NCBI RefSeq assembly: GCF_002218025.2
Contig: NZ_AP018680.1
Location: 2,604,001-2,668,000, forward strand
DNA length: 64,000 nucleotides
From: Vibrio casei
Lineage (GTDB): Bacteria; Pseudomonadota; Gammaproteobacteria; Enterobacterales; Vibrionaceae
Direction of reading: 5' to 3'
Positions 45,600 to 61,619 of this stretch are shown piece after piece. A program made the position numbers and the translations under genes. Each line of letters opens with the position of its first letter. Position 1 is the first letter of the stretch. The notes beneath the pieces are model-generated. The model searched no databases. It saw nothing but the letters and a program-made list of their open reading frames with translations, and was not told the origin of the DNA.

Positions 45600-45719
45600 A
45601 AGCCTGGCGATGTCCTACTCTCACATGGGGAAACCCCACACTACCATCGGCGCTACTTCGTTTCACTTCTGAGTTCGGCATGGAATCAGGTGGGTCCAAA
45701 GCGCTATGGTCGCCAAGCA
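45600..45719 (-). rRNA. 5S rRNA, proximal copy
   Basis: About 120 nt following the 23S gene, with the conserved CCATGCCGAACTCAGAAGTG and the helix I strands GCTTGGCGA and TCGCCAGGC. Ends are estimated from the E. coli gene. Confidence 0.95.
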
Positions 45720-45836
45720 AATTCTTTGGTTAAACGCAAAAGCGTTTAACTTAATTCGGAAAGCTGTTCGTTCTCACACTCATTCAAGCATGTCTTATAT
45801 ATCTATTAAGTCCAACCAAAACCCTTTAGGTGTTGT

Positions 45837-48724
<2,888 letters not shown>

Positions 48725-49031
48725 ATACAACCCAAAAGGGTCTTTATGTATGTTCAACTAAATAAGGTTTAGTTTTTGTTTATTTTGGAGGGTAATCCAA
48801 AATAAACGATTTGCCGGACTCAATAGAACAAACCATTACTGGTTTGTAGAATACAAGACACTTGAATGTGTGTTGTTACTTATTACTTGCAAGCAAGCAA
48901 TAAGATTTGAGAACTTTTATTAAGATAAACAGTAAATGTTTATCTAGTCAGCTTTCCAAATTGTTAAAGAGCAAGTTAAGCCTCTTTCGAGGTAACCATG
49001 TTTAAACATTCTTAGTAAAAACATTTAAAGA
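48725..49031 (-). promoter_or_regulatory. tRNA-Ala to 23S spacer with boxA antitermination element
   Basis: No gene lies in these 307 bases. At 48958-48972 the minus strand reads GCTCTTTAACAATTT, the boxA antitermination sequence. The 23S end of the spacer forms one side of the 23S RNase III processing stalk. Confidence 0.8.
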
Positions 49032-49107
49032 TGGTGGAGCTATGCGGGATCGAACCGCAGACCTCCTGCGTGCAAGGCAGGCGCTCTCCCAGCTGAGCTA
49101 TAGCCCC
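49032..49107 (-). tRNA. tRNA-Ala (UGC)
   Basis: 76 nt, acceptor GGGGCTA with TAGCTCC, anticodon TGC, CCA encoded. It is in the 16S-23S spacer. Confidence 0.96.
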
Positions 49108-49147
49108 ATCTTGTTTTTTAATGTTGACCAACTTTTCGAAAGAAAAT

Positions 49148-49224
49148 TGGTGGGTCTGAGTGGACTTGAACCACCGACCTCCCGCTTATCAGGCGAGCGC
49201 TCTAACCAGCTGAGCTACAGACCC
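49148..49224 (-). tRNA. tRNA-Ile (GAU)
   Basis: 77 nt, acceptor GGGTCTG with CAGACCC, anticodon loop CTGATAA giving GAU, CCA encoded. It is in the 16S-23S spacer, before tRNA-Ala. Confidence 0.96.
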
Positions 49225-49308
49225 AACATTAAAACTCTTAACTTTTAACTTTTAACTTTTATAAACCTAATCAATCTGTGTGGGTACTCATCAATAATAA
49301 ATCTTTCG

Positions 49309-50865
<1,557 letters not shown>

Positions 50866-51100
50866 AAGTTTTGTTGATGCTTTCGCATCGGCTCAATGAT
50901 TACTGACTTCAAACTCATTTCTACCGAGGTAGAAAGTAACTTTAAAGTTTATTACCATTTCCCAGCAGGAAATGATAATGAATTGACTGTGCCAAGATTA
51001 AGCTCTTTATAAAAAGAGAAGTAATCTCGATTGGTCACTCAGTTCATTGATAAATCTTTTTGATTATCATCAACGAGTGCCCACACAGATTGATAGGTTT

Positions 51101-51115
51101 AAATTGTTAAAGAGC
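51101..51115 (-). promoter_or_regulatory. boxA antitermination element in the rRNA leader
   Basis: On the minus strand GCTCTTTAACAATTT, identical to the copy in the 16S-23S spacer. It is bound by NusB/NusE in the rRNA antitermination complex. Confidence 0.85.
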
Positions 51116-51155
51116 GTTGTTCTTTCGGCTTGCGCCTCAGTGAACAGGTCGGTCA

Positions 51156-51183
51156 TTTTAGTCATTTAAGCTTCAGTGTCAAA
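51156..51183 (-). promoter_or_regulatory. rRNA promoter P2
   Basis: On the minus strand a consensus TTGACA and TAAAAT separated by 16 bp, about 300 bp before 16S. Confidence 0.8.
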
Positions 51184-51279
51184 CACTTTTTGAAACTTAT
51201 TTCCTAACCCTTTTTGAGAAGGTTTTGACCTCTGACTCGCAGCGCCGTTAGGCTGTGTGCTCCGTGTCAGTGAGGGCGC

Positions 51280-51307
51280 ATTATAGAGAAGCTCATCACA
51301 TTGGCAA
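51280..51307 (-). promoter_or_regulatory. rRNA promoter P1 with UP element
   Basis: On the minus strand TTGCCA and TATAAT are separated by 16 bp and followed by the GCGCC discriminator typical of growth-rate-controlled rRNA promoters. The 30 bases upstream (51308-51340) are A/T tracts fitting an UP element. Together with P2, boxA and the ubiD-operon terminator this accounts for the 540-base gene-free stretch 50866-51405. Confidence 0.88.
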
Positions 51308-51348
51308 GCCCTTTTTTCACTTTTTTTGTTTTTATTTAACGCTCGAAC

Positions 51349-51375
51349 AAAAAAGGAGCGAAAAGCTCCTTTTTT
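51349..51375 (-). terminator. Terminator of the ubiD-ferredoxin-fre operon
   Basis: A perfect 11-bp stem, AAAAAAGGAGC with GCTCCTTTTTT, and a five-base loop. It can work in both directions. Confidence 0.9.
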
Positions 51376-51405
51376 GTTTGTTTTTAATTCAATAATTAGG
51401 TTTAT

Positions 51406-52119
51406 TTAAATAAAAGCGTATGCGTCAGCAAAAATACGATTCTTCTTTGCTTTCTTATAATCAACAAATTGTTGCCTTGCAGAACCTGCCATTTCAAAAC
51501 GACCAGCTATATAAACATCAAAATTTTCTAGTGTTGAAAAATCTTGATTGATCGCTTCAAGTACATTTCCAACCTTTCCTATCCATTCATTCTCCAACTG
51601 CTCAATAACAGGTATGAAATGTACATTACTATGTTCTTCTGCAATTGTGTTTAACTCTTGTAGAGCATAAAGCTGGCTACTATCTTTTGCTCCCCAATAA
51701 AGATAAATTGGGTTGCTAATATTCTGACTTATACAATGATCTAATATTGATCGAACATAGCTAAACCCAGTACCACCAGCAATTAATAAAAGTGACTCTT
51801 GTCTATCTTCTTGCAGCCATGCGGTGCCGTGCGGCGCATCTATTGTGATAGTACGGTCGTTCGCGTAAGCATCATTCATCGCCTCGACTACTTCGATAGC
51901 ATAAGCATTATGCTCAGCAGCACCGATATGAAGCTCTAGTTCACCCAAATGGCGGCATGGGCTACTTGCAATGGAAAATGGACGCTTATCCTTTTCTTCC
52001 ATAACAACCATTAGGTATTGACCCGCTTTAAAATCGACAGGGGTCTCCGGATTTAACAATATACGAAATGTATTACTTGCTAATGGTTCAATTGATTTTA
52101 CTTTACATTCGATGGTCAT
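51406..52119 (-). CDS. fre: NAD(P)H-flavin reductase Fre
   Basis: A 237-residue protein that reduces free flavins with NAD(P)H. It has the FAD/FMN-binding RPFSIASSP motif (R-x-x-S) in the N-terminal barrel and the pyridine-nucleotide motif [17 protein letters not shown] at about residues 108-124. There is no iron-sulfur domain. E. coli Fre is 233 residues and is also encoded beside ubiD. The gene starts 12 bases after the ferredoxin gene, in the ubiD operon. LuxG is a close relative but has lux-operon context. Confidence 0.93.
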   Translation of the reverse strand: MTIECKVKSIEPLASNTFRILLNPETPVDFKAGQYLMVVMEEKDKRPFSIASSPCRHLGELELHIGAAEHNAYAIEVVEAMNDAYANDRTITIDAPHGTAWLQEDRQESLLLIAGGTGFSYVRSILDHCISQNISNPIYLYWGAKDSSQLYALQELNTIAEEHSNVHFIPVIEQLENEWIGKVGNVLEAINQDFSTLENFDVYIAGRFEMAGSARQQFVDYKKAKKNRIFADAYAFI

Positions 52120-52131
52120 GACTTCCTCTAC

Positions 52132-52401
52132 TCACTCGTCTAAAGACAAGACTAAGTGACTTTTTGCATAAGCTTGACAGGGAAATATCCAACCTTGTCT
52201 CTGTTCTTTTTCCGTAAGTACAGGTTCAAGATCGTAATCAACTGTCCCTTTGATTTTTTTACAAGCACAAATTGTACAAACACCAACACGGCATCTGCTT
52301 GGTAAACTAATTCCATTAGCTAAAGCGCCATCTAAAAGCGTTTGGGCTGAATCTACGTTGAATTCAAGATAGCTAGGTAAAAGCGTTATTTTATAAACCA
52401 T
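52132..52401 (-). CDS. Plant-type [2Fe-2S] ferredoxin encoded between ubiD and fre
   Basis: An 89-residue ferredoxin. The cluster ligands C37, C42 and C45 (RCRVGVCTICAC) and C75 (FPCQA) follow the C-x4-C-x2-C...C pattern; C47 is extra. The ATG at 52399-52401 is one base after the UbiD stop codon (TAG-A-ATG), so translation is coupled; a longer reading would overlap ubiD and lacks family similarity. The gene runs straight into fre, a stand-alone flavoprotein reductase, which suggests that the ferredoxin may receive electrons from Fre or a similar reductase. That pairing is inference. Confidence 0.9.
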   Translation of the reverse strand: MVYKITLLPSYLEFNVDSAQTLLDGALANGISLPSRCRVGVCTICACKKIKGTVDYDLEPVLTEKEQRQGWIFPCQAYAKSHLVLSLDE

Positions 52402-52402
52402 T

Positions 52403-54274
52403 CTATTTAAATTCACCCAAAATGTTGAGCGGCTTCCAAATAGCATCAATAGTCGCAACGATTTTAGGATCTTTCTTTATTGGCGTCCCCCACTCTCTTT
52501 GAGTCTCACCTACCCATTTATTCGTTGCATCTAAACCCATTGTTGAATCTATTACGCCATCTGACTCAACAATTAGTGTATCTCGGCTTGGATCTATTCG
52601 AGTAGTAATAGCCCAGATAATATCGTTCCAATCTCGAATATCAACATCTTCATCACACAAAATCATAAATCTAATATCAGAAGATGGCTTTAAGAAATCC
52701 CATACATTTAGCATTAACTTCTTACCATGACCAACTTCTTGTTTACGTATTTTGAGTATCGCAATATAAGACGAATCGGAACCAAGTGGAAAGTGACAAT
52801 CACTTATTTCCGGAAATTGACGTTGAAGGGCTTCAACTTGTTGTTGAGTTAATACTGAAGAAGGTAGTGGGTTTTCTTTGAAACCGATGGCCTCTAATTC
52901 TGCTGGCCATTTCATAGTAACATCCAAGCCCATTTTAGAACCAAGACCAGCAACAGGAGAAGCAAAATCTAAAGAGTCAATTGGGGTATTATCTATCAAT
53001 AAAGTATCCCGAGCCGGATCCATATGCTTACTCATTGCTTGCATGACACTCTCCCAATCACGGGCATTTACATCTTCATCGCAAACAATCACAAATTTTG
53101 TGTACATAAACTGGCGTAAAAATGACCACACCCCCATCATCACTCTTTTAGCGTGACCAGGATATTGTTTCTTCATTGTCACAACAGCCATCCGGTATGA
53201 ACAGCCTTCTGGCGGTAAATAAAAATCAATAATTTCTGGAAACTGTTTTTGTAAAATAGGAACAAAGACTTCATTTAATGCAACGCCTAGAACCGCAGGT
53301 TCATCCGGTGGTCTACCAGTATAGGTACTATGGTAGATGGCATCTTTTCGCATTGTTATATGTGTTATTGTAAAAACATGATGCTTTTCAACTTCATTAA
53401 AATAGCCAGTATGATCTCCATAAGGACCTTCATCGGCAAATTCTGTTGGATCAATATAACCTTCTAATACCATTTCCGCACTAGCAGGTACTTCAAGATC
53501 ATTACTAATAGATTTTACGACTTCAGTTTTACTACCACGTAATAAACCGGCAAAAGCATATTCTGATAATGTATCCGGGACCGGAGTCACTGCACCTAAA
53601 ATAGTGGCAGGGTCCGCCCCAAATGCAACCGAAACAGGAAATGGTTTATTAGGGTTCGTTTCCACCCAATCACGTAAATCTAAAGCTCCCCCCCGATGGG
53701 CAAGCCAACGCATAATGACTTTATTTTTGCCAATTTTTTGTTGTCTATAAATACCTAAATTCTGCCGTTTCTTGTTTGGGCCTCTGGTAACCGTTAGCCC
53801 CCACGTTAATAGAGGGGCGACATCACCCGGCCAACAACTCATCACAGGAATTTTATCGAGATCAACTTCATCACCTTCAAGTACGATTTTTTGGCAAGGT
53901 GCTGAGCGTATTTTTTTTACTGGCATATTTAAGACTTGCTTAAAGATTGGCAGTTTATCAAATGCATCTTTAAAGCCTTTTGGAGGCTCCGGTTCTTTTA
54001 AGTACGCCAGTAATTTACCGACTTCACGAAGCTCAGAGACATCTTGACGCCCCATTCCTATTGCAACACGTTCTGTCGTACCAAATAAATTGGTAAGAAC
54101 TGGCATATCATAGCCAATAGGGTTTTCAAATAATAATGCAGGTCCACCAGCTCGCAAGGTGCGATCACTAATCTCGGTCATTTCATAATGAGGGTCCACA
54201 GGGTGAGAAATGCGTTTAAGCAACCCTTTGATTTCTAAATGCTCAACAAAATCGCGTAAATCTTTAAAGCTCAT
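52403..54274 (-). CDS. ubiD: UbiD-family 4-hydroxy-3-polyprenylbenzoate decarboxylase with duplicated C-terminal region
   Basis: A 623-residue prenyl-FMN-dependent decarboxylase acting in ubiquinone synthesis. E. coli UbiD has 497 residues. The catalytic region is intact ([20 protein letters not shown] at about 269-288). The extra length is a repeat: residues about 340-460 ([50 protein letters not shown]) are copied at about 482-592 ([50 protein letters not shown]). The activity should be normal because the catalytic part precedes the repeat. It is the first gene of the ubiD-ferredoxin-fre operon. Confidence 0.93.
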   Translation of the reverse strand: MSFKDLRDFVEHLEIKGLLKRISHPVDPHYEMTEISDRTLRAGGPALLFENPIGYDMPVLTNLFGTTERVAIGMGRQDVSELREVGKLLAYLKEPEPPKGFKDAFDKLPIFKQVLNMPVKKIRSAPCQKIVLEGDEVDLDKIPVMSCWPGDVAPLLTWGLTVTRGPNKKRQNLGIYRQQKIGKNKVIMRWLAHRGGALDLRDWVETNPNKPFPVSVAFGADPATILGAVTPVPDTLSEYAFAGLLRGSKTEVVKSISNDLEVPASAEMVLEGYIDPTEFADEGPYGDHTGYFNEVEKHHVFTITHITMRKDAIYHSTYTGRPPDEPAVLGVALNEVFVPILQKQFPEIIDFYLPPEGCSYRMAVVTMKKQYPGHAKRVMMGVWSFLRQFMYTKFVIVCDEDVNARDWESVMQAMSKHMDPARDTLLIDNTPIDSLDFASPVAGLGSKMGLDVTMKWPAELEAIGFKENPLPSSVLTQQQVEALQRQFPEISDCHFPLGSDSSYIAILKIRKQEVGHGKKLMLNVWDFLKPSSDIRFMILCDEDVDIRDWNDIIWAITTRIDPSRDTLIVESDGVIDSTMGLDATNKWVGETQREWGTPIKKDPKIVATIDAIWKPLNILGEFK

Positions 54275-54436
54275 AAATATCTACTGGCTATTCCAAATAT
54301 TGAGCATTATATACTCAAGCGACCTAAGATGCATGAGGCTCAGAATAAAATTATCAATGATTATCATTTCAGTCATAACTGATAGAAGATAATCCCCTTC
54401 CGAGAAGTGGCAGTGTAAATCCACACGATACAATAA

Positions 54437-55435
54437 TTATTCTTTTACCACCAAAGATTGCATTAATATTTGAGAGTTTTTGATTCTACCATTTTCGATC
54501 AAATGAATAAGCCAACTACGATATGAGCTCTTAGATAAGGCTTGTGCCACTATAGACCCATCATCGACATGATTGAGCTTCTCCACCAAAAAACTTTTGA
54601 CCATTTCATTCATAGGTTGAATCTGAACCAAACCGTTTATTGCTATATTTTTCAAAGCCGGATTTTGAGTTGCTTCCATTAATTGATTCATTGAAAAATC
54701 ATCACCAACCGAAACCAACCGTTTAATTTCATCTTCACTGGCTTTATTGGCTTTCATCTTCCAAAGCAAACTATATAACCGTTGATCTTGCGTCAGTTGT
54801 GCCAACTTAACAACAACTGGCGTAGACGGTACCCATTGAATTAATGACTTCCCCACCAACTGATTAACTAAATATTCTAGTGCTTGTGGCGATAAACTAC
54901 CCGCCTCATTCACTAACAAGGTTTCATGCTCTTTCGATATAGGAGAATTACCTTTCAACCAACTAAACAAATCCAAATCTTGGTTTTCTGCCGCAATAAT
55001 AAAATCAATGGTTGTTTGATCCTGCTTCCAACTTGCAATTAAACGGTCAGCAATAAGGGAGGCATTGAATGCAGGCATACTGGCGATATAGCTGTCACCA
55101 GAATCAAAAACCGTATAAATAGGAGTGCGCTGTTGCTGTGACTTAATAAAAATAGCCATTCTTGGCGTTAAGACTAATCTCTGACTTTCAATTTTTTTAA
55201 GCAATAGAAATCGAATGACTTCTTGTTCTGGCAGGGGTGTCTGCGCCAATGTATTTCTAACAGAATCAGCATTATCAAATAAAACATCTTGATAAATCGC
55301 ATTAGTTGAATGCAATACTTGAGAGTCAGTCAATAATAAATCAACGTCTTCTTGAGTAATATCAAGAGAAAAAGTTAATGGTGACCACAAGACAGCATTC
55401 AGAAGTAAAGTAATGGCTAACAATCCTTGTCGCAT
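54437..55435 (-). CDS. Secreted protein of unknown function, helical-repeat-like
   Basis: A 332-residue protein I do not recognise. A signal peptide (MRQGLLAITLLLNAVLWSPL TFS) is followed by a helix-rich body with Leu/Val/Ala periodicity and several short degenerate helical pairs (ALEYLVNQLVGKSL, ALKNIAINGLVQI, IVAQALSKSSYRSWLIHLIE), suggesting a HEAT-like solenoid. No cysteine or catalytic motif stands out. It is probably periplasmic. It lies between ubiD and rho on the same strand, separated from rho by a terminator, so it has its own promoter. A conserved Vibrio hypothetical seems likely. Confidence 0.75.
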   Translation of the reverse strand: MRQGLLAITLLLNAVLWSPLTFSLDITQEDVDLLLTDSQVLHSTNAIYQDVLFDNADSVRNTLAQTPLPEQEVIRFLLLKKIESQRLVLTPRMAIFIKSQQQRTPIYTVFDSGDSYIASMPAFNASLIADRLIASWKQDQTTIDFIIAAENQDLDLFSWLKGNSPISKEHETLLVNEAGSLSPQALEYLVNQLVGKSLIQWVPSTPVVVKLAQLTQDQRLYSLLWKMKANKASEDEIKRLVSVGDDFSMNQLMEATQNPALKNIAINGLVQIQPMNEMVKSFLVEKLNHVDDGSIVAQALSKSSYRSWLIHLIENGRIKNSQILMQSLVVKE

Positions 55436-55493
55436 ATTCTCTTCCTTTTATATTGCGACAATAGTGCAGACAAATTTTATCGAAGACAATAAA

Positions 55494-55520
55494 AATCACC
55501 GCTCAATGTGAGCGGTGATT
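55494..55520. terminator. Terminator of rho
   Basis: A perfect 12-bp stem, AATCACCGCTCA with TGAGCGGTGATT, and a three-base loop; on the minus strand it is followed by TTTATTG. Confidence 0.88.
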
Positions 55521-55555
55521 ATATTCGTTAAACCAACAATTAACTAACGTTTAAA

Positions 55556-56815
55556 TTATTGACGACGCATTGCATCAAAAAATTCATTATTCGTCTTCGT
55601 CATTGCGAGCTTATCAATGAGGAATTCCATTGCATCAGTTTCACTCATAGGGTGAACAATTTTGCGTAAAATCCACATCTTTTGTAATTCGTCTGTTTTT
55701 GTTAATAACTCTTCACGACGAGTACCAGAACGATTGAAATCGATCGCAGGGAATACACGCTTTTCCGCAATTTTACGGTTCAAGTGTAATTCCATATTAC
55801 CTGTGCCTTTAAATTCTTCGTAGATAACTTCATCCATCTTAGAGCCGGTATCAACCAATGCCGTTGCGATAATAGTTAAACTTCCGCCTTCTTCAACATT
55901 ACGAGCCGCACCAAAGAAACGCTTAGGTCGATGTAAAGCGTTAGCATCAACACCACCAGTGAGGATCTTACCTGATGAAGGAACAACCGTGTTATATGCA
56001 CGAGCAAGACGAGTAATTGAATCAAGTAAGATAACAACGTCTTTCTTGTGCTCAACTAAACGCTTGGCTTTTTCAATTACCATCTCAGCAACCTGTACGT
56101 GACGAGAAGCTGGCTCATCAAACGTAGACGCAATCACTTCACCTTTTACAAGGCGTTGCATCTCAGTCACTTCTTCCGGGCGCTCATCAATAAGCAAGAC
56201 CATCAATTCACACTCTGGGTGATTATAGGCGATGCTTTGAGCGATATTTTGCAGCAACATAGTTTTACCCGCTTTAGGCGGAGCAACAATCAAACCACGT
56301 TGGCCTTTACCGATCGGAGAAGCTAAATCAAGAACTCGAGCGGTAATATCTTCGGTTGAACCATTACCACGCTCCATCACCATGCGTTCATTCGCATGTA
56401 GAGGAGTTAAGTTTTCGAAAAGTATTTTATTACGGGCGTTGTCTGGGCGATCAAAGTTAACAGTATTTACTTTCAAAAGAGCAAAATAGCGTTCACCATC
56501 TTTAGGTGGTCGTATCTTACCTGCTACCGAGTCACCAGTCCGTAAGTTAAAGCGGCGAATTTGACTTGGTGAGACATAAATATCATCAGGGCCAGCAAGG
56601 TAAGAACAATCTGCCGAGCGCAAGAAGCCAAAGCCATCTTGAAGTATTTCTAAAACCCCATCGCCAAAAATATCTTCACCACCTTTCGCATGCGCTTTTA
56701 GGATGGAAAAAATGATATCTTGCTTTCTTAAACGGGCTAAATTTTCCAAGCCAAGACTTTCGCCAAGCGCAACAAGCTCAGATACAGGTCTGTTTTTCAG
56801 TTCTGTTAGGTTCAT
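55556..56815 (-). CDS. rho: Transcription termination factor Rho
   Basis: A 419-residue hexameric RNA helicase, the same length as E. coli Rho and close to it by eye. The N-terminal RNA-binding domain ([40 protein letters not shown]) and the ATPase motifs are present: Walker [16 protein letters not shown], Walker [17 protein letters not shown], and the Q and R loops [23 protein letters not shown] 56813-56815 matches the family start but has no visible Shine-Dalgarno; a TTG eight codons upstream keeps frame and would add MTKKASTT. The leader from trxA is about 200 bp and is probably where autoregulation occurs. Confidence 0.97.
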   Translation of the reverse strand: MNLTELKNRPVSELVALGESLGLENLARLRKQDIIFSILKAHAKGGEDIFGDGVLEILQDGFGFLRSADCSYLAGPDDIYVSPSQIRRFNLRTGDSVAGKIRPPKDGERYFALLKVNTVNFDRPDNARNKILFENLTPLHANERMVMERGNGSTEDITARVLDLASPIGKGQRGLIVAPPKAGKTMLLQNIAQSIAYNHPECELMVLLIDERPEEVTEMQRLVKGEVIASTFDEPASRHVQVAEMVIEKAKRLVEHKKDVVILLDSITRLARAYNTVVPSSGKILTGGVDANALHRPKRFFGAARNVEEGGSLTIIATALVDTGSKMDEVIYEEFKGTGNMELHLNRKIAEKRVFPAIDFNRSGTRREELLTKTDELQKMWILRKIVHPMSETDAMEFLIDKLAMTKTNNEFFDAMRRQ

Positions 56816-56968
56816 AGTGGTAGATGCTTTTTTTGTCAAAATAGGATTCTGTTGGTTATTTATAAGATAGGTTTGACCTTAAGGAACGGCCAAGAAATGG
56901 ATATTTGTCTAATTAACGTGCGATAAATTATCACTAAAATAAAGACTAGTCTAGCTTTATAAAAAGAC

Positions 56969-57001
56969 AAAACCGCACATAAGCCATTTATATGCGGTTT
57001 A
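56969..57001. terminator. Terminator of trxA
   Basis: AAACCGCACATA pairs with TATGCGGTTT around an AT-rich loop; on the minus strand it is followed by TGTCTTTTT. It lies between trxA and the rho leader, so rho is likely to have its own promoter or to be partly read through. Confidence 0.72.
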
Positions 57002-57022
57002 TAATTACAAAATCAATTGTAA

Positions 57023-57349
57023 TTATAAGTTGGCATCCAAAAACTCTTTCAATTGAGTCTTAGAGATAGCGCCTACTTTCGTTGCAGCAACACCACCATC
57101 TTTAAATAAAAGTAGTGTTGGAATACCACGAATACCAAACTTTGGTGGTGTCCCAGCATTCTGATCGATATTTAACTTACCAATGGTGAGCTTACCTTCA
57201 TATTCTTCAGCGATTTCATCAAGAATTGGGGCGATCATTTTACAAGGACCACACCACTCTGCCCAAAAATCTACTAGAACTGGACCAGCAGCTTTGATTA
57301 CATCATTTTCGAAACCTTCATCAGAAAGCTGCATAATCTTGTCACTCAT
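57023..57349 (-). CDS. trxA: Thioredoxin 1
   Basis: A 108-residue thioredoxin, a general cytoplasmic disulfide reductase and electron donor. The active site is [11 protein letters not shown], with catalytic C33 and C36 by E. coli-style numbering, and the cis-Pro lies in [11 protein letters not shown]. Its length matches E. coli TrxA (109). ATG 57347-57349 follows GGAGTGGAAG. It is upstream of rho on the same strand and divergent from rhlB, as in E. coli. Confidence 0.96.
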   Translation of the reverse strand: MSDKIMQLSDEGFENDVIKAAGPVLVDFWAEWCGPCKMIAPILDEIAEEYEGKLTIGKLNIDQNAGTPPKFGIRGIPTLLLFKDGGVAATKVGAISKTQLKEFLDANL

Positions 57350-57463
57350 CTTCCACTCCAATATATATATTTTATGATCTGGTTGGATGATAACCAGCAA
57401 TTAGATTGCCTATTGGAATGGATTTACTTTCGTATTGCAAGCTTAAGCTGATATTCTATAGCA

Positions 57464-58777
57464 ATGAAGAAGACACATATCACAGAGCAAAAATTCGCCG
57501 ACTTGGATTTATTACCCCAAGTCATTGAAGGATTGGAAAAAAAAGGGTTCGAGTATTGTACCCCTATCCAAGCCTTGGCGTTGCCGGTACTGCTCACCGG
57601 CCAAGACATTGCAGGCCAAGCCCAAACTGGGACTGGTAAAACCCTTGCGTTTTTAACTGCTACTTTTAATCATTTGCTCAAAACAGCAGAACCAGAAGGA
57701 CGACAAAAAAATCACCCTCGCGCCATTATTATGGCTCCGACACGTGAACTCGCGATCCAAATTTATAACGATGCGGAAGGATTAATTGAATCGACAGGCT
57801 TAAAGGCTGGTCTTGCTTATGGTGGTGAAAGCTACGATAAACAACTAACCAAACTACAAGATGGTGTCGATATATTAATAGGAACCTGTGGCCGTATCAT
57901 CGACTTTTACAAGCAAAAAGTTTTTAGCTTAAACAGCATTCAAGCTGTGGTACTGGATGAAGCCGATCGTATGTTCGATCTTGGTTTCATTAAAGATATT
58001 CGCTTCTTGTTCCGCCGTATGCCAGAGCCAAGCGATCGCCTTAATATGCTTTTTTCGGCAACGCTGTCTTATCGCGTGCAAGAACTTGCTTTCGAACATA
58101 TGCACAATCCAGAGCATGTGTTAGTGGAAGATCAACAAAAAACGGGTAATAACATCAAGGAAGAATTATTTTACCCATCGAATGAGCACAAAATGTCATT
58201 ACTTCAAACATTAATTGAAGAAGAATGGCCTGAACGTGCCATTATTTTTGCCAACACCAAGCATAAATGTGAAGCCGTCTGGGGAAGTTTGGCCGCCGAT
58301 GGACACCGTACTGGCTTATTAACAGGCGATGTTCCACAAAAGAAACGCGAGCGTATTTTAGAAGAATTCACGCGTGGGGATTTAGACTTCTTAGTCGCGA
58401 CAGATGTTGCAGCACGAGGTTTACATATTCCAGCAGTCACTCATGTTTTCAACTTTGACTTACCCGATGATGCTGAAGATTACGTGCATCGTATTGGACG
58501 TACAGGTCGAGCTGGCGCAAGTGGTTCTTCTATCAGCTTTGCTTGTGAAGACTATGCGGTTAACTTACCCGCCATCGAAGAGTATATTGAGCACTCAATT
58601 CCAATGTCGGAATATGATGCTGATGCCCTATTGACAGATTTACCACCCGCGATACGCTTGCAGCGAAAACCACAAACAAATCGTCGCACAAATACGGGTG
58701 GAGCACGCGGTTCAAACCGTAACAATGGCTCTCGTAATAACAATAATCGCCGTCCACGTCAGCCACGTAGCAACTGA
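57464..58777 (+). CDS. rhlB: ATP-dependent RNA helicase RhlB
   Basis: A 437-residue DEAD-box helicase of the RNA degradosome. Motifs in order: Q motif ([13 protein letters not shown]), Walker A AQTGTGKT, Ia APTRELA, DEAD box [16 protein letters not shown] (FSATLS), and the C-terminal RGLHIPAV and [10 protein letters not shown]. The C-terminal tail (from about residue 400) is basic and Asn/Arg-rich, suited to RNA or RNase E contact; low-complexity NNNNRR runs occur. It is divergent from trxA and is followed by gppA, the E. coli arrangement. Confidence 0.96.
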   Translation: MKKTHITEQKFADLDLLPQVIEGLEKKGFEYCTPIQALALPVLLTGQDIAGQAQTGTGKTLAFLTATFNHLLKTAEPEGRQKNHPRAIIMAPTRELAIQIYNDAEGLIESTGLKAGLAYGGESYDKQLTKLQDGVDILIGTCGRIIDFYKQKVFSLNSIQAVVLDEADRMFDLGFIKDIRFLFRRMPEPSDRLNMLFSATLSYRVQELAFEHMHNPEHVLVEDQQKTGNNIKEELFYPSNEHKMSLLQTLIEEEWPERAIIFANTKHKCEAVWGSLAADGHRTGLLTGDVPQKKRERILEEFTRGDLDFLVATDVAARGLHIPAVTHVFNFDLPDDAEDYVHRIGRTGRAGASGSSISFACEDYAVNLPAIEEYIEHSIPMSEYDADALLTDLPPAIRLQRKPQTNRRTNTGGARGSNRNNGSRNNNNRRPRQPRSN

Positions 58778-58799
58778 TCGATATAGGTATAATGGGTTT

Positions 58800-60290
58800 A
58801 TGAGTAATACAGTTTCATCTCCTTTATACGCAGCCATAGATTTGGGTTCGAATAGCTTTCATATGCTAATCGTTCGTCATATTGAAGGTAGCGTTCAAAC
58901 CATGGCAAAAATTAAGCGCAAAGTGCGTTTGGCGAATGGATTGGATAAAAATAACCAACTCAGCCAAGAAGCCATGCAACGAGGATGGGACTGTTTAAGC
59001 TTATTTGCAGAGCGTCTCCAAGATATTCCAACTACGAATATTCGAATTGTTGGTACAGCGGCTTTACGCTCTGCAACTAATGTAAACACCTTTACTGAAA
59101 AAGCGAATCAAATCCTAGGCCACACAGTTGAAATTATAAGTGGTGAAGAAGAGGCCGCCACCATTTATAAAGGTGTAGCCCATACCTCTGGTGGCTTAGG
59201 CCGACGTTTAGTTGTTGATATTGGTGGCGCAAGTACTGAACTTATTATCGGTAAAGAGTTTGAGGCTCAAGCATTAGTCAGCTTATCGATGGGCTGTGTC
59301 ACTTGGTTAGATAATTATTTCCATGATCGCCAATTAACTCAAAGTAATTTTGATACGGCTATTTTGGCGGCCAAGGCGACATTACAACCTATTTTAGAAA
59401 AATATTTACATTTAGGCTGGGATATCTGTGTCGGTGCAAGCGGTACGGTACAAGCCTTGCAGGAAATTATGTTGGCACAAGGAATGGATGAAATAATCAC
59501 CTTAGCCAAGCTCAAACGTCTGCAAAAACAGGCCATGATGGCCGCTCACCTTGAAGAACTTGAAATTGATGGTTTAACCTTAGAAAGGGCCTTGGTATTC
59601 CCTAGTGGTCTGTCAATATTAATTGCCATTTTCGAAAGCTTAGACATCAAAGCCATGACATTAGCTGGCGGGGCACTACGAGAAGGTCTTGCTTATGACA
59701 TGATTGGCGAAATGCATCAGTCAAACATTCGCCAACGAACCATTACCAGTATTCAAAAACGCTACCAAGTCGATATTGAATATGGCAATCAAGTCGCCTC
59801 TGTTGCTTTAAAATTACTTGAACAATGCGGTGGAATTCATTGGGTATCAGAAAACCAAGCCGCGTTTTTACTCCAATCGGTTGCTGAGTTACATGAAATA
59901 GGCTTAAGTATCGACTTTAAAAAAGGCGGAGAACATGGTGCCTATTTATTACAAAACCTCGATCTACCCGGCTTTACTCGAGCTCAAAAACATTTTCTTG
60001 CTGAATTAACCCGTCGATATCGTGAACAATTAACTTCATTGCCAGAACAACACGCACTTTCAAGTCAAAGCAGTAAGCGTTTACTTCGAATTTTACGTTT
60101 AGCGGTACTGCTCACTCACAGGCGCAGTACTCAGCTTCAACCCAAATTTCTATTACATTCAAATGATGATTCACTTACATTAGAAATCAATCAAGCCTGG
60201 TTAGATAATAATCCACTTACTCGCGCAGAATTAGAAATGGAAGCCAATCGACAAAGTGATATTGGTTGGCCCTTAACCATTACCTCGTAA
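58800..60290 (+). CDS. gppA: Guanosine pentaphosphate phosphohydrolase / exopolyphosphatase GppA
   Basis: A 496-residue ASKHA-fold enzyme that converts pppGpp to ppGpp and can degrade polyphosphate. The phosphate-1 motif [15 protein letters not shown] is at residues 10-24, with [13 protein letters not shown] and [10 protein letters not shown] following. Its length is close to E. coli GppA (494). ATG 58800-58802 is chosen because it begins 22 bases after the rhlB stop and matches the family; an upstream reading overlaps rhlB. It is the second gene of the rhlB-gppA operon. Confidence 0.94.
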   Translation: MSNTVSSPLYAAIDLGSNSFHMLIVRHIEGSVQTMAKIKRKVRLANGLDKNNQLSQEAMQRGWDCLSLFAERLQDIPTTNIRIVGTAALRSATNVNTFTEKANQILGHTVEIISGEEEAATIYKGVAHTSGGLGRRLVVDIGGASTELIIGKEFEAQALVSLSMGCVTWLDNYFHDRQLTQSNFDTAILAAKATLQPILEKYLHLGWDICVGASGTVQALQEIMLAQGMDEIITLAKLKRLQKQAMMAAHLEELEIDGLTLERALVFPSGLSILIAIFESLDIKAMTLAGGALREGLAYDMIGEMHQSNIRQRTITSIQKRYQVDIEYGNQVASVALKLLEQCGGIHWVSENQAAFLLQSVAELHEIGLSIDFKKGGEHGAYLLQNLDLPGFTRAQKHFLAELTRRYREQLTSLPEQHALSSQSSKRLLRILRLAVLLTHRRSTQLQPKFLLHSNDDSLTLEINQAWLDNNPLTRAELEMEANRQSDIGWPLTITS

Positions 60291-60306
60291 GATCGCCATT
60301 AATAAA

Positions 60307-60338
60307 AATGAGAGCCTAATGATTGGCTCCCATTTTTT
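60307..60338. terminator. Bidirectional terminator between gppA and hemB
   Basis: AATGAGAGCC with GGCTCCCATT, one mismatch, followed by a T-run on the plus strand and by ATTTTTATT on the minus strand. Confidence 0.82.
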
Positions 60339-60353
60339 GTTTCAGATAGAGCA

Positions 60354-61421
<1,068 letters not shown>

Positions 61422-61619
61422 CTATTTTATGTTGCTTGTCTCCATCATATCATTGTCATCACACCTTGGAAGTAAAGAATCATCTCGACCTAAAGAAGGT
61501 GTTGCTCCATTCCAAGCATCAAAAAAATTATATGATAATGAGCCGGAACCTCTGGCATTTATCCCCAAGTAAGTTATGTATATACTGGTACTATAACTTC
61601 AATAACCAATGAGTTTTTT

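Noticed and set aside
61429..61572. Possible 47-residue ORF on the plus strand upstream of tatD
   Set aside because: The hydrophobic start is short, no ribosome-binding site precedes it, the frame also overlaps the hemB start, and the sequence resembles nothing I recognise.
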